Source: a virus. Taken from it: DNA of 27,366 nucleotides. Under the pieces are notes generated by a model, which worked only from the letters and a program-made list of their open reading frames with translations, searched no databases and was not told the DNA's origin. Made by a program: the position numbers and the translations under genes. How positions within the stretch are numbered: the stretch's first letter is position 1; every line of letters starts with the position of its first letter. Positions 1-7,980 of the stretch are shown piece by piece. The stretch lies in IMG/VR virus record IMGVR_UViG_3300021961_000498, positions 1-27,366 of that record. The stretch is one strand, 5' to 3'.

Positions 1-782
1 GGTGTTACACTTGGAGTGACAGAAACTGAAATCGAAGGTGTTGTAGAAACACCTGGAGTCTGACTAACCGAAATAGATGGTGTTACACTTACTGATGGTG
101 TTGCACTAATTGAAACAGATGGTGTAGAACTAACAGATGGTGTTACACTTGGAGTCTTAGTAGGAGTTGGAGTATTTGTAGGAGTCAATCCTGGTGTTGA
201 CGATGGTGTTGGTGTTGGTGTCGGAGTTACACCGTCACAACCAATTGGTAGATTTTCTGTGGCTAATGTTTGTAATTCATTTACAAACGCTGTATAATAA
301 GTTCCATTTATATACCAAATGACCGCCGTCTCACCTGGTTGGATTTGTTGTTCATCAACAAAATAGTTATCAGAAAATCTGTTATATGATACAACGGCAA
401 TCTTGGTGGATATGTTTTTTATAGTTCTTTTAGTACCATAACATTCTGAAATTAACACATTTGGTGGTGCTGCAGCAAGAGATGAAACAGATGAAGTAGA
501 TGATGCAGGTATAATACTTGGACTCAATCCTGGTGTTGGAGTAGGGGTAGGAGTAATAGGAACTTCGTCACAACCTACCGGTAAATTGGATATTGAGATG
601 GTTTGAAACGAATTTGGGAATGCCGTCCTAAAAGTATTATTTACATAAAAAAGTGTTGCAGTGGTACCTGCATCAATAACTAATTCATTAACGTCCGCAC
701 CATCGGAGAACTTTTTGTAACTTACCGATGCGGAAAATTGTGATACGTTAGATATAACGTGTTTTTTACCTGTACAAGCCAT
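1..782 (-). CDS. Partial fibre/adhesin-like protein: two homologous Cys-bounded domains plus Thr-Pro-Ser repeat tail
   Basis: The frame is open from an ATG at 780-782 to the window edge (260 codons, no stop), so the C-terminus is missing. The product starts MACTGKKHVI. Residues 3-72 and 114-183 are two copies of one domain: both start at a Cys, end GCD, have the same length and align without gaps at an offset of 111 residues; I count 32 identities in 70. A PTPTPTPTP linker lies between them, and after residue 184 the chain becomes a Thr/Pro/Ser repeat (TPSVTPSVS, TPSISVSQTPGVS). It is the last gene of a tail-protein run and shares its repeat with the two genes before it. I infer a virion surface or fibre-tip protein. 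The family is not one I can name; the reading frame is certain, the role is inference from context. Confidence 0.8.
   Translation of the reverse strand, partial: MACTGKKHVISNVSQFSASVSYKKFSDGADVNELVIDAGTTATLFYVNNTFRTAFPNSFQTISISNLPVGCDEVPITPTPTPTPGLSPSIIPASSTSSVSSLAAAPPNVLISECYGTKRTIKNISTKIAVVSYNRFSDNYFVDEQQIQPGETAVIWYINGTYYTAFVNELQTLATENLPIGCDGVTPTPTPTPSSTPGLTPTNTPTPTKTPSVTPSVSSTPSVSISATPSVSVTPSISVSQTPGVSTTPSISVSVTPSVT
3..230 (-). repeat. Degenerate Thr-Pro-Ser coding repeat, copy in the partial gene
   Basis: This DNA encodes residues 185-260 of the partial fibre-like protein as short units of the type TPSV, TPSISVS and TPTPTP. A 40-base segment at 52-91 matches 1294-1333 in the neighbouring gene at 38 of 40 positions, so the similarity exists at DNA level as well as protein level. 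The array continues past the window edge. Confidence 0.85.
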
Positions 783-783
783 C

Positions 784-799
784 TATGAAATATTTCATA
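784..799. promoter_or_regulatory. Perfect 16-bp palindrome just upstream of a start codon
   Basis: TATGAAATATTTCATA is its own reverse complement and ends one base before the ATG at 780-782. It could be an operator-like site or a hairpin covering the translation start. AT-rich DNA produces palindromes by chance, so function is unproven. Just upstream (800-808) lies TATTTATGA on the minus strand, a motif also seen in two other gaps. Confidence 0.35.
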
Positions 800-846
800 T
801 CATAAATATTTGTTTTTTTAGAAAATAAGGGATGGTCATTGATTAT

Positions 847-874
847 TTTTGATTTTTAATAAAAAAAATCAAAA
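847..874 (-). terminator. Possible weak AT-only hairpin terminator
   Basis: On the minus strand TTTTGATTTTT and AAAAATCAAAA form a perfect 11-bp stem with a 6-base loop, starting seven bases after the stop codon of the upstream gene (882-884). The stem has one G-C pair and is not followed by a clean U run, so it is at best a weak terminator or a processing or 3'-end stabilising structure. Confidence 0.35.
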
Positions 875-881
875 TCTTATT

Positions 882-1718
882 TTAGCAACAACATGTAACA
901 GGAGTTGAGGTACCACATTCACCTGTAATTATATCATCAAATAATGGTCCTGTGGCAGTTCCAATTATTTTTCCAACACAGTTACTAATAGGTAAGGTTG
1001 AAACAGTAACAAAAGTATTTATCGGTAATGAATTAGAGCTCTTGACAATATAAATAGACCCATCCACACTACCATTGGTACAGTTACTGACTTGCCTTAT
1101 TTGATAGTAATAAGAAGTTGCTTCAGATAAACTTGGTGTGATTGATATACTTGGCGTGGGACTCAGACTTATTGATGGAGTTACACTTGGGGTAATACTC
1201 AAACTAATAGATGGTGTTAGGGATATACTCGGTGTTACACTCAAACTAATAGATGGTGTTGTGCTTATACTGATAGAAGGTGTTGATGACACTCCTGGAG
1301 TTTGACTAACAGAAATAGATGGTGTTACACTTATTGAAATGGATGGAGTAACACTCGGAGTGGATGATATAGATATTGAAGGAGTATTACTCACCGATGG
1401 TGTTACACTTATTGAAATGGATGGAGTAACCGATGGTGTTACAGCCAATGATGATGTCACAGATGGTGTAACACTTGGTGTTGGGAATACAGGCAAGCAT
1501 TCCAATATCTTAAATTCTTCACATCCATTTGCATCAATTAAAGTAACCATAACAGATGGTGCAGAATTAAATACTGCAGGTAATGTATACAACTGAGGTA
1601 ATGATAACGCATTTACTATGGTACCCAAAAAACTTGAGTTATTACCAAAGGCATCTGCAACATACACATCAACGGGATATGTACCTGTAATATTTGTTAT
1701 TTCAATCTGTGCCGACAT
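882..1718 (-). CDS. Fibre/adhesin-like protein with Thr-Pro-Ser repeat core
   Basis: This 278-residue protein has three parts. Residues 1-78 are a compact beta-rich-looking domain (TYPVDVYVADAFGNN, then VMVTLIDANGCEEF). Residues 79-198 are a Thr/Pro/Ser repeat (TPSVTPSISISVTPSVS and similar). Residues 199-278 are a Cys-containing C-terminal domain ending TCCC. There is no signal peptide or membrane segment. Its ATG overlaps the stop of the upstream gene in a TAATG (1716-1720), indicating translational coupling. The repeat looks like an extended, possibly O-modified stalk between two globular ends; that is inference. Its place at the end of the tail operon suggests a virion surface or receptor-contact protein. 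I do not recognise a named family for either end domain. Confidence 0.85.
   Translation of the reverse strand: MSAQIEITNITGTYPVDVYVADAFGNNSSFLGTIVNALSLPQLYTLPAVFNSAPSVMVTLIDANGCEEFKILECLPVFPTPSVTPSVTSSLAVTPSVTPSISISVTPSVSNTPSISISSTPSVTPSISISVTPSISVSQTPGVSSTPSISISTTPSISLSVTPSISLTPSISLSITPSVTPSISLSPTPSISITPSLSEATSYYYQIRQVSNCTNGSVDGSIYIVKSSNSLPINTFVTVSTLPISNCVGKIIGTATGPLFDDIITGECGTSTPVTCCC
1125..1484 (-). repeat. Degenerate Thr-Pro-Ser coding repeat, middle gene copy
   Basis: This stretch encodes residues 79-198 of the 278-residue protein as about two dozen short units of TPSV, TPSISIS and TPSISLS type. It contains an exact 35-base direct repeat (1318-1352 and 1396-1430) offset by 78 bases, i.e. 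26 codons in frame. It also carries the 1294-1333 block nearly identical to 52-91 in the next gene. Confidence 0.9.
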
Positions 1719-4700
1719 TAGCTAACGCAATCTATATCATAATCGATTATGAGTTCAATCACAATTTCCTCAGCAGATAAAGAACCGTCCGTAGAAATTA
1801 TTATCTCAGATGTTGTACTATCAATAGTTACCCCCGTAATACCAGGTATTGATAATAAAATAGATTCAACCTCATTGAAGTATTGTTGGTCTGTTGGAAT
1901 ATCCAATAATGAAGTACTATTATAGAATGGAACCAACGGAGATGGATATGTTGTACCACTCACGGTAACCTGAACACTAAAGGTTGCTGCAGATAATAAA
2001 CAATCCGTATGTCCTGAAGTTAAGTCTCTATAACCCTCATTGTACATTTGTAATATCCCCCTCTTTGTTCCTGAAGTATAGACGAAATCACTACTACACA
2101 TTTCATAAACCATATAGGTAGAGATAATCTCTGAACAACTAATGGTAGTCTCTCTTGTTTGGGTACATCCATTATCATCTACTATCGTCAAAGAGTATGT
2201 ACCCCCTGTCAATCCACTTACATAGATATTCTGTGGGTTACCACTAACATTACTTGACCATGTAAAGGTAAATGGGGGTTGTCCTGAGTTTATAAGGGCT
2301 GTTATGGTTCCACCACTACCTGAAAGACCACAAGATGTCGGAAATAAAGAGAATTCCACATTTCCTTCAGAGAGTACAGATACATTTCCTGTTTGAGTAC
2401 ATCCTGTGGAATCAACAATCGTATAGAGGTACTGTCCTGCGGCTAAACCTCCGAAGGTTGCAAATAAATTTCCTGTCGTAGTTGTGTTTCCATTATCTAA
2501 AGAATAGGTATATGGACTGGTTCCACCTGATGTTATCATCAATGTTATAGAACCATTCTCCAATCCACATGAAGAAGTAGTTCCTGATGTTGTAACAATA
2601 TACGAAGGATTATTGTTGACAGTTACGGAATTGGTATACACACAACTTCCACCATCAGTGATGGTAAGGTCGTAGGTTTGTGAAGTTAGATTGGTAAATT
2701 GGTAAGACGTAGAGATTGTCGTTCCCGATTGATTAACTCCGACACCAGAAAGTGAATAAGTATAGGGGGGTGAACCTTGTTGTACATTTACTTGTATTGA
2801 ACCACCATTATTTGAACATTCAGAGTCTATAACAGAAATAGATTGGACATTGAATGTACCGGGGGTTAGTAACGTTGTTCCGAATGTAACTTTACAAAGA
2901 GCGGCATCGGTAACCTCAACAAAATAATTGCCGGCTGGTAAACTCGTGAAGGTATAACTTGGTGAATAACTAATTGCTGTTGTTCCATTAGAACCTGAAT
3001 AATAATATGGTCCTGTACCTCCTGTTATGGTAAGTGTAAGTGAACCATCAGATGCAAAACAACTTGGGTTGACGGCACTCCATGAACCAAGACCTATAGA
3101 TGGTACCAACTCTACCAGGGCAACTTTACTAACAGAACATCCAAGAGAATCTGTTACAGTTACTTCATAAGTTCCTTGTGTAAGACCGGTAATTGAAGTA
3201 CCTGTATATCCATTATACCACAAATAGGTGAATGGTCCATTTCCTGTTGTTCCTGTGATGTATACTTTTCCTGATGGGCTGGCACATTGGGTATCATTGA
3301 TTATGTAAAATCCAAAATCTACAGTATCTGATGAATAGATATGGAAGTTACCTGTTGTGGCGCTACATCCCGCCTCATTTTGTGCAATAATATTATAAAT
3401 TCCTGGTGCTAAATTATCAAATACCGCAGAAAAACTCGTAGTATTTACAAACTCTAAAACTGTACTCCCTGAATATAAAGAAAATGTAATATCTGAATAG
3501 TCGGAAAGTGCCGTGACAGTTACACTTCCGTTATCTAAGTCACAAGTAGTATTTGATACGGATGTAACATCTACTGTCATACCTGAAGAAATACTGACAT
3601 TAATATTCAAGAAGTTATTGACAGGCATTGTGGAGTCATTGAGTTGGACTTGGTATATACCAGCACTCAACCCTGTTTTTGTTTCACCATAACCCAATAG
3701 AGGATTTGACCAATAAACCGTGTAAGGAGGAGTACCTCCTGAAGGAGAAATTGTTGCCGCGCCTGTTGGATTTTCACATGTACCTGTAATGAATACATTA
3801 TAACCCATTGTTCCTGCAGCCGAAGATGGACATGTGGTTGTAGACGTAACAACACCAGCACCTCCGGTAATTTCAAACACTGTAATCAAATCCACTGTGT
3901 AGTCTATATACCAACCATCAGGTGCTACAACACAAGAGCTACAACCCCCAAGATATAAAACATTTCCAACATCGAGAGTTCCAGACAAATTTGTAAAACT
4001 AAATTGGTCATAGAATGGAGATACACAAACCGTATTCAAACTTACAGTGCTATATTGGAATACTCTACTAAAACAAGGTGTCGGTACTCCATCACAAGGT
4101 GTTGATGGAGAAACAGGTGGTGTTACACTGATTGAAGGAGTAACAGGAACAGGTGTTATGGATGGAGTAACCGATGGAGTAACAGGAGGAGGTGTTATGG
4201 ATGGAGTAACCGAAGGTGTCGGTGAAGGTCCACAAGGGTCATCTGAACATGTTGAAATGAATGTTGCATTAACTTCTCCATTTGGTGGTCCGATAAATAA
4301 TGGGTCAAATGGGTAGGTATTTCCGGTAAACAAAGTAGAAGCAACAGTAATCGAGGTGGTTATTGATTGTCCCGACAATGAACAGATATTGAAAACCAAG
4401 TTGGATGAAGTTCCTGTCACTTGAGTTGGGGTTCCATCACATGCAGTGTAGTCAACATATACATTTCCATCGTCCGCAAAAATTGGCAAAGAAGACCCGA
4501 TTTCCATCTCGGTACATTCACAACATGGAAAATTCAAAAGACACGGTGCGGAACCGTCATATGTAATCAGAAGTTCAGGTCCACCCAGCCCTCCCAATGA
4601 ACTAACGCTATAACATGTGTCATTATAAACGGTAACGGTACCAATGACGGGTACTCCAGCGCCTATAATTGTAGCATTTAAAGTATCTGTGGGGTCACAA

Positions 4701-5017
4701 CAATTGACCAAAACCACATTAGTAGAACCTGTGGTTACAAGGCAAGCACCACCATAATCGAGTTGACATTGGTCACAGTCGGCAGTCCCGTTTGTAATTG
4801 TACCAAAACCAGGGGGAGTGTAATCTACTAACGAACCCACTTGAGTGGTTGTTGCCGACCAACAAATATCACCGTTTGTGGTATCACCTGTTGACACGTA
4901 GGTTAGTCCAATAACGAATGAACCAACAGAACCATCAATTACAGGGTTGCATGGTTGAATCGAGAAACTACCATCTCCATAACAACAAGTTAGATATAAT
5001 GAATTCGAACAAGCCAT
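1718..5017 (-). CDS. Large Cys-rich tail fibre/adhesin-like protein with seven SprB-type repeats
   Basis: This protein has 1099 residues and about 42 cysteines. Residues 1-262 form a Cys-rich N-terminal region (MACSNSLYLTCCYGDGS; CCECTE at 165-170). Residues 265-306 are a Thr-Pro-Ser/Val linker, and 307-410 a further domain. From about 414 to 957 there are seven imperfect repeats of about 70-80 residues with the pattern Cys...G.I...GG..PYTY.W..G......GL..G.Y...V.D..GC (e.g. GPFTYLWYNGYTGTSITGL, then GTYEVTVTDSLGCS). This pattern fits the SprB repeat family of Bacteroidota surface adhesins. Residues 1005-1099 form a C-terminal module resembling the end of the upstream 984-residue protein. I see no signal peptide. 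The context after baseplate genes suggests a fibre or tip protein for host attachment; that role is inferred. Confidence 0.9.
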   Translation of the reverse strand: MACSNSLYLTCCYGDGSFSIQPCNPVIDGSVGSFVIGLTYVSTGDTTNGDICWSATTTQVGSLVDYTPPGFGTITNGTADCDQCQLDYGGACLVTTGSTNVVLVNCCDPTDTLNATIIGAGVPVIGTVTVYNDTCYSVSSLGGLGGPELLITYDGSAPCLLNFPCCECTEMEIGSSLPIFADDGNVYVDYTACDGTPTQVTGTSSNLVFNICSLSGQSITTSITVASTLFTGNTYPFDPLFIGPPNGEVNATFISTCSDDPCGPSPTPSVTPSITPPPVTPSVTPSITPVPVTPSISVTPPVSPSTPCDGVPTPCFSRVFQYSTVSLNTVCVSPFYDQFSFTNLSGTLDVGNVLYLGGCSSCVVAPDGWYIDYTVDLITVFEITGGAGVVTSTTTCPSSAAGTMGYNVFITGTCENPTGAATISPSGGTPPYTVYWSNPLLGYGETKTGLSAGIYQVQLNDSTMPVNNFLNINVSISSGMTVDVTSVSNTTCDLDNGSVTVTALSDYSDITFSLYSGSTVLEFVNTTSFSAVFDNLAPGIYNIIAQNEAGCSATTGNFHIYSSDTVDFGFYIINDTQCASPSGKVYITGTTGNGPFTYLWYNGYTGTSITGLTQGTYEVTVTDSLGCSVSKVALVELVPSIGLGSWSAVNPSCFASDGSLTLTITGGTGPYYYSGSNGTTAISYSPSYTFTSLPAGNYFVEVTDAALCKVTFGTTLLTPGTFNVQSISVIDSECSNNGGSIQVNVQQGSPPYTYSLSGVGVNQSGTTISTSYQFTNLTSQTYDLTITDGGSCVYTNSVTVNNNPSYIVTTSGTTSSCGLENGSITLMITSGGTSPYTYSLDNGNTTTTGNLFATFGGLAAGQYLYTIVDSTGCTQTGNVSVLSEGNVEFSLFPTSCGLSGSGGTITALINSGQPPFTFTWSSNVSGNPQNIYVSGLTGGTYSLTIVDDNGCTQTRETTISCSEIISTYMVYEMCSSDFVYTSGTKRGILQMYNEGYRDLTSGHTDCLLSAATFSVQVTVSGTTYPSPLVPFYNSTSLLDIPTDQQYFNEVESILLSIPGITGVTIDSTTSEIIISTDGSLSAEEIVIELIIDYDIDCVS
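2147..3778 (-). repeat. Seven tandem SprB-like protein repeats
   Basis: The units lie at approximate residues 414-475, 484-556, 571-638, 648-717, 727-800, 808-882 and 890-957 of the 1099-residue protein. Each has an early Cys followed by a Gly/Ser turn, a PYTY/PFTY strand, an L-x-x-G-x-Y strand and usually a closing GC or LC. They are diverged at DNA level, so this is an old array rather than a recent duplication. The family call is from recognition of the pattern, not from a search. Confidence 0.7.
4100..4225 (-). repeat. Thr-Pro-Ser/Val linker repeat, largest fibre gene
   Basis: This encodes residues 265-306 with units such as TPSVTPSITPPPV. It holds an exact 24-base direct repeat (4151-4174 and 4190-4213) offset by 39 bases, i.e. 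13 codons in frame. It is the third copy of this repeat type in three consecutive genes. Confidence 0.85.
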
Positions 5018-5022
5018 TACTC

Positions 5023-7977
5023 TTAGTTACAATTTATATTTATATTTATTCCAACATTGATTTCCAACGTATTGGATTGTTCACCATCCGCACATGCCAA
5101 ATTGTAAACAGTAACCGTGTTACCATTGATTGAGAAATAATATCCATCATTTATCAATTGAGCCAAATTCAAAATAAGTGCATTTCTCCATTGATTGTTT
5201 GTAGGAACTTGAGCTGGTCCGAATCCTGTGAAAAAAGAACTTTGAATCACTGTATTTCCACTTATTGCAACGTCCACATACCATGTGGACACTAAAGATG
5301 ATAATGCACAGTCTCCAAGTGTCAACCCTTGAGAAGTAAGATAAGTATTTAGTACTGAATATAATATTTCTTGGAATGAATTTACCGATGATGTTCCTCC
5401 AACCCAAGGATAGATAGAACAAGTGGCACTTTCTAATGTACAATCCCAAGCAAATAAATTTCCAATTGCCAAACATGGGTCATTTTCAACAGGAATAATC
5501 TGACATCCTCTTTGTCTTCTATATACAAACTTTTGTCTTTGTAAGGATGAGTTTTCATATTTAACACCTGTATTCCAAATGGTCGACGCAGGAATCATTT
5601 GTTGTGTTAATCTAATCCAATATGGTCCTAATCCTTCAACATATTCAATTAACTTTTTATAAGTGAAATTATCGTTAGGGATTCCAACAGTTTGATTGGA
5701 TAACAAATAATTGTAATAGATATTGAGTAAGTTTGGATATCCACCGGTCTTACCGTCCGTAGAATACCATCTATCCCTAACATTTATCGTTTGATTTATA
5801 AATGTTTGAGCAAACTCAAAGAAAGTTTTCTTATTGGCTTGTGGATTTATAAAACTCCAATCATAAGAACCTAAACTTGGATATGCCGGAGTCATACCTG
5901 AATTAGGAATAGGATAGTTGAAATTTCTGGACATTGTCCATACATCATATAAAATTCCTTGAGAAGGATTGATGAATAAATCGATGTTCTTTGCGTTCAA
6001 TATTAATTTCTCGTCCGATGCATAATAAAATGCCTCATATCCCGCATCTCGAGCAAGACGATAATCTTGGTCAACCCAACTCTTTTTGTTATCTGAAATA
6101 TATTTCAAATTAAAACCAAGATTCATATATGGGAATTGACGGAATTTGTCAAAATAAAGTTGACCATAAGTGAACGGTTGTAATGAAGTCTGAACTGTTG
6201 GATTATTTCCTGTGAACACAGATAGTGAATCATTAACTTCTTCAGGACTTCTGTGTTGAGGTGTTGATTCAAACCATCCAGCACCTTTCTCAAAGAAATA
6301 TTCTTCAGTCTGTAATGGAGCTTCAGGATAACCAAATCTATCAACAGGATAATCAACTCTTGTTTGGTCTACTAAATAAACTTGAGTCGAAGAAGTAAAT
6401 CCAGTATATGGAACCCCTAAAATAGTAAAGACGTTATTTTGATTGAATACTGTACTCTCATCAAGATATGTTCCTCCAGATATTTGAACAAATTGTTGTT
6501 CAAATTGTCTCATGTTTATTCTTTGGTCTGCAAGATAAACATGTTCATTAAATTCAATCAAAGCATCAGGAGCTCCCGCCAATCGAAGTGTAAACTCAAT
6601 TGAACGTCTTGTTCCTTTTGATTTGAATAAGTAAGCCGAATTCAATATCAAATTTCTATAGAATTGATAATTCAATTCAGTTGGCGTTAATTCTCTCGAA
6701 AAACCTGCATATTGTGTGACACCTGAAGATGCATAAACAGAATTCAAAAATCCTTCGTTTGTTATCGGAGAAATATTTGTACTCCAACCCAATGTCATTG
6801 CCAAATTTTTCAACAACATTGATGGTATGTCATTACCAGGATTGTAGTTCACTGAATTCATAAATGCTAAAGCATCAATGAATTGTTTTACTTGGTCAAA
6901 ACTTCTACCATAGATTTGTAAAATTTTATTTACCTTATGGTCAGGAGTATCAAACTCTAACAAAGAATCTGTAACCAAGAATCTCGCAATAAGGTTTGTT
7001 TTGTAACTATCAAATTCCTGAGCGATTTCTCCAAGTTGTTCAAGATAACGATTGTAGTTATTTGTTCGGATATCTAAATTCCAAATACCATCTTTAAACC
7101 ATGTGACACTTTTACTGACACTTGCAATTAGGTTATTATTTGTTTCAGTCGGAACATTGAAAGTTGCCGTATAAATTGGAAGTGCTAATCTATTGAGTAG
7201 GAATTTCTCAACCTCATCAAAATCTTCAGTAAAAGATTTTTCAGTATAATAATCGTTAGGTTTAATTAACAGAGTATCATAGGTGATGCTCTGTCCTGAG
7301 AACGGATTTCCAATAACAATCAATTCTATTGTACCAACACTCAAACTTTGAGATGGTGTAAAATCAACAATTGTATAAGGTATTCCATTATGATATAAAG
7401 CATAATCTCTATATCGGTTTGTAACGTCTCGTATTGGAGAAAATTCCTGTTCTCTATTTTGGAGATTTATTGCCGAGTTTGAACTGTAGTCTAATTCGAA
7501 TGGGTTTTTAATTCTGGCAACATTGATTGTCAATGTTGTTTCATTTTCCAAAGAATCATATGAAATGTTATATGCCGTTGAACCTGTTGAATAATCATAA
7601 TACGTTTCATCAATTTCCAATCCCGCAGGAAAAAAATTGATAATTTTTTGTACTGAAACTTCAAGTCTTTTCTTTAGTGAACCATATATTGTGAAGTTAG
7701 TAACCTCAGATAAATCATAATTTGGATATACTCGGAATTCTTTAGCAAGAAGTTCTCTTGATTGAATTACCGAATCCAAATCTAAATCTTGAAGACTGAT
7801 TGGATTTTGGAAAACACCAATATTGAAAGTTCGAGTTACCTTTTCACTCAAACTATATTGGAATTCAAAATTACCCTGAGTTAGTCCACCACCACGCACA
7901 GTCTGAAGACCTACGATATTATCGAAAGGGGTTCCCGCTCCGGAAGCTGCTGTATTTGGAATGAACTTTTTAGCCAT
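5023..7977 (-). CDS. Putative baseplate wedge protein with P2 gpI-like motif (possible T4 gp7 equivalent)
   Basis: This protein has 984 residues. Around residues 340-480 there is a region resembling the P2 gpI / phage tail protein family: a helical stretch, then an RN...Y.FKSKGTRRSIEFTLRL motif at about 441-466. In simple contractile tails gpI pairs with gpJ (gp6-like) and gpW (gp25-like) as the wedge, and in T4 that position is held by gp7, which is 1032 residues long. Size, motif and the presence of gp25/gp6 relatives in the same operon therefore suggest a gp7-type wedge arm. Against this, it is six genes downstream of gp6, not adjacent. Residues 889-984 form a module similar to the C-terminus of the next gene product. 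The gap to the upstream gene is 3 bp. Confidence 0.85.
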   Translation of the reverse strand: MAKKFIPNTAASGAGTPFDNIVGLQTVRGGGLTQGNFEFQYSLSEKVTRTFNIGVFQNPISLQDLDLDSVIQSRELLAKEFRVYPNYDLSEVTNFTIYGSLKKRLEVSVQKIINFFPAGLEIDETYYDYSTGSTAYNISYDSLENETTLTINVARIKNPFELDYSSNSAINLQNREQEFSPIRDVTNRYRDYALYHNGIPYTIVDFTPSQSLSVGTIELIVIGNPFSGQSITYDTLLIKPNDYYTEKSFTEDFDEVEKFLLNRLALPIYTATFNVPTETNNNLIASVSKSVTWFKDGIWNLDIRTNNYNRYLEQLGEIAQEFDSYKTNLIARFLVTDSLLEFDTPDHKVNKILQIYGRSFDQVKQFIDALAFMNSVNYNPGNDIPSMLLKNLAMTLGWSTNISPITNEGFLNSVYASSGVTQYAGFSRELTPTELNYQFYRNLILNSAYLFKSKGTRRSIEFTLRLAGAPDALIEFNEHVYLADQRINMRQFEQQFVQISGGTYLDESTVFNQNNVFTILGVPYTGFTSSTQVYLVDQTRVDYPVDRFGYPEAPLQTEEYFFEKGAGWFESTPQHRSPEEVNDSLSVFTGNNPTVQTSLQPFTYGQLYFDKFRQFPYMNLGFNLKYISDNKKSWVDQDYRLARDAGYEAFYYASDEKLILNAKNIDLFINPSQGILYDVWTMSRNFNYPIPNSGMTPAYPSLGSYDWSFINPQANKKTFFEFAQTFINQTINVRDRWYSTDGKTGGYPNLLNIYYNYLLSNQTVGIPNDNFTYKKLIEYVEGLGPYWIRLTQQMIPASTIWNTGVKYENSSLQRQKFVYRRQRGCQIIPVENDPCLAIGNLFAWDCTLESATCSIYPWVGGTSSVNSFQEILYSVLNTYLTSQGLTLGDCALSSLVSTWYVDVAISGNTVIQSSFFTGFGPAQVPTNNQWRNALILNLAQLINDGYYFSINGNTVTVYNLACADGEQSNTLEINVGINININCN
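5037..5044 (-). promoter_or_regulatory. TATAAATA box, possible T4-like late promoter
   Basis: The minus strand reads TATAAATA, the T4 late promoter core, ending 19 bases upstream of the ATG at 5015-5017. It also lies inside the 3' end of the upstream coding sequence, where ATA-AAT codons encode an Ile-Asn run (INININ), so the match may be a by-product of that protein sequence. Confidence 0.25.
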
Positions 7978-7980
7978 TTT

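Noticed and set aside
1-230. CRISPR-like look of the repeated GATGGTGTTACACTT units
   Set aside because: Units are degenerate, irregularly spaced by multiples of three, and translate in one frame as TPSV/TPSIS repeats; there are no unique spacers of constant length.
1339-1596. Plus-strand frame encoding a DGVTxxx repeat opposite the fibre repeat
   Set aside because: It is the reverse complement of the Thr-Pro-Ser coding repeat; the repeat in this frame is a passive reflection.
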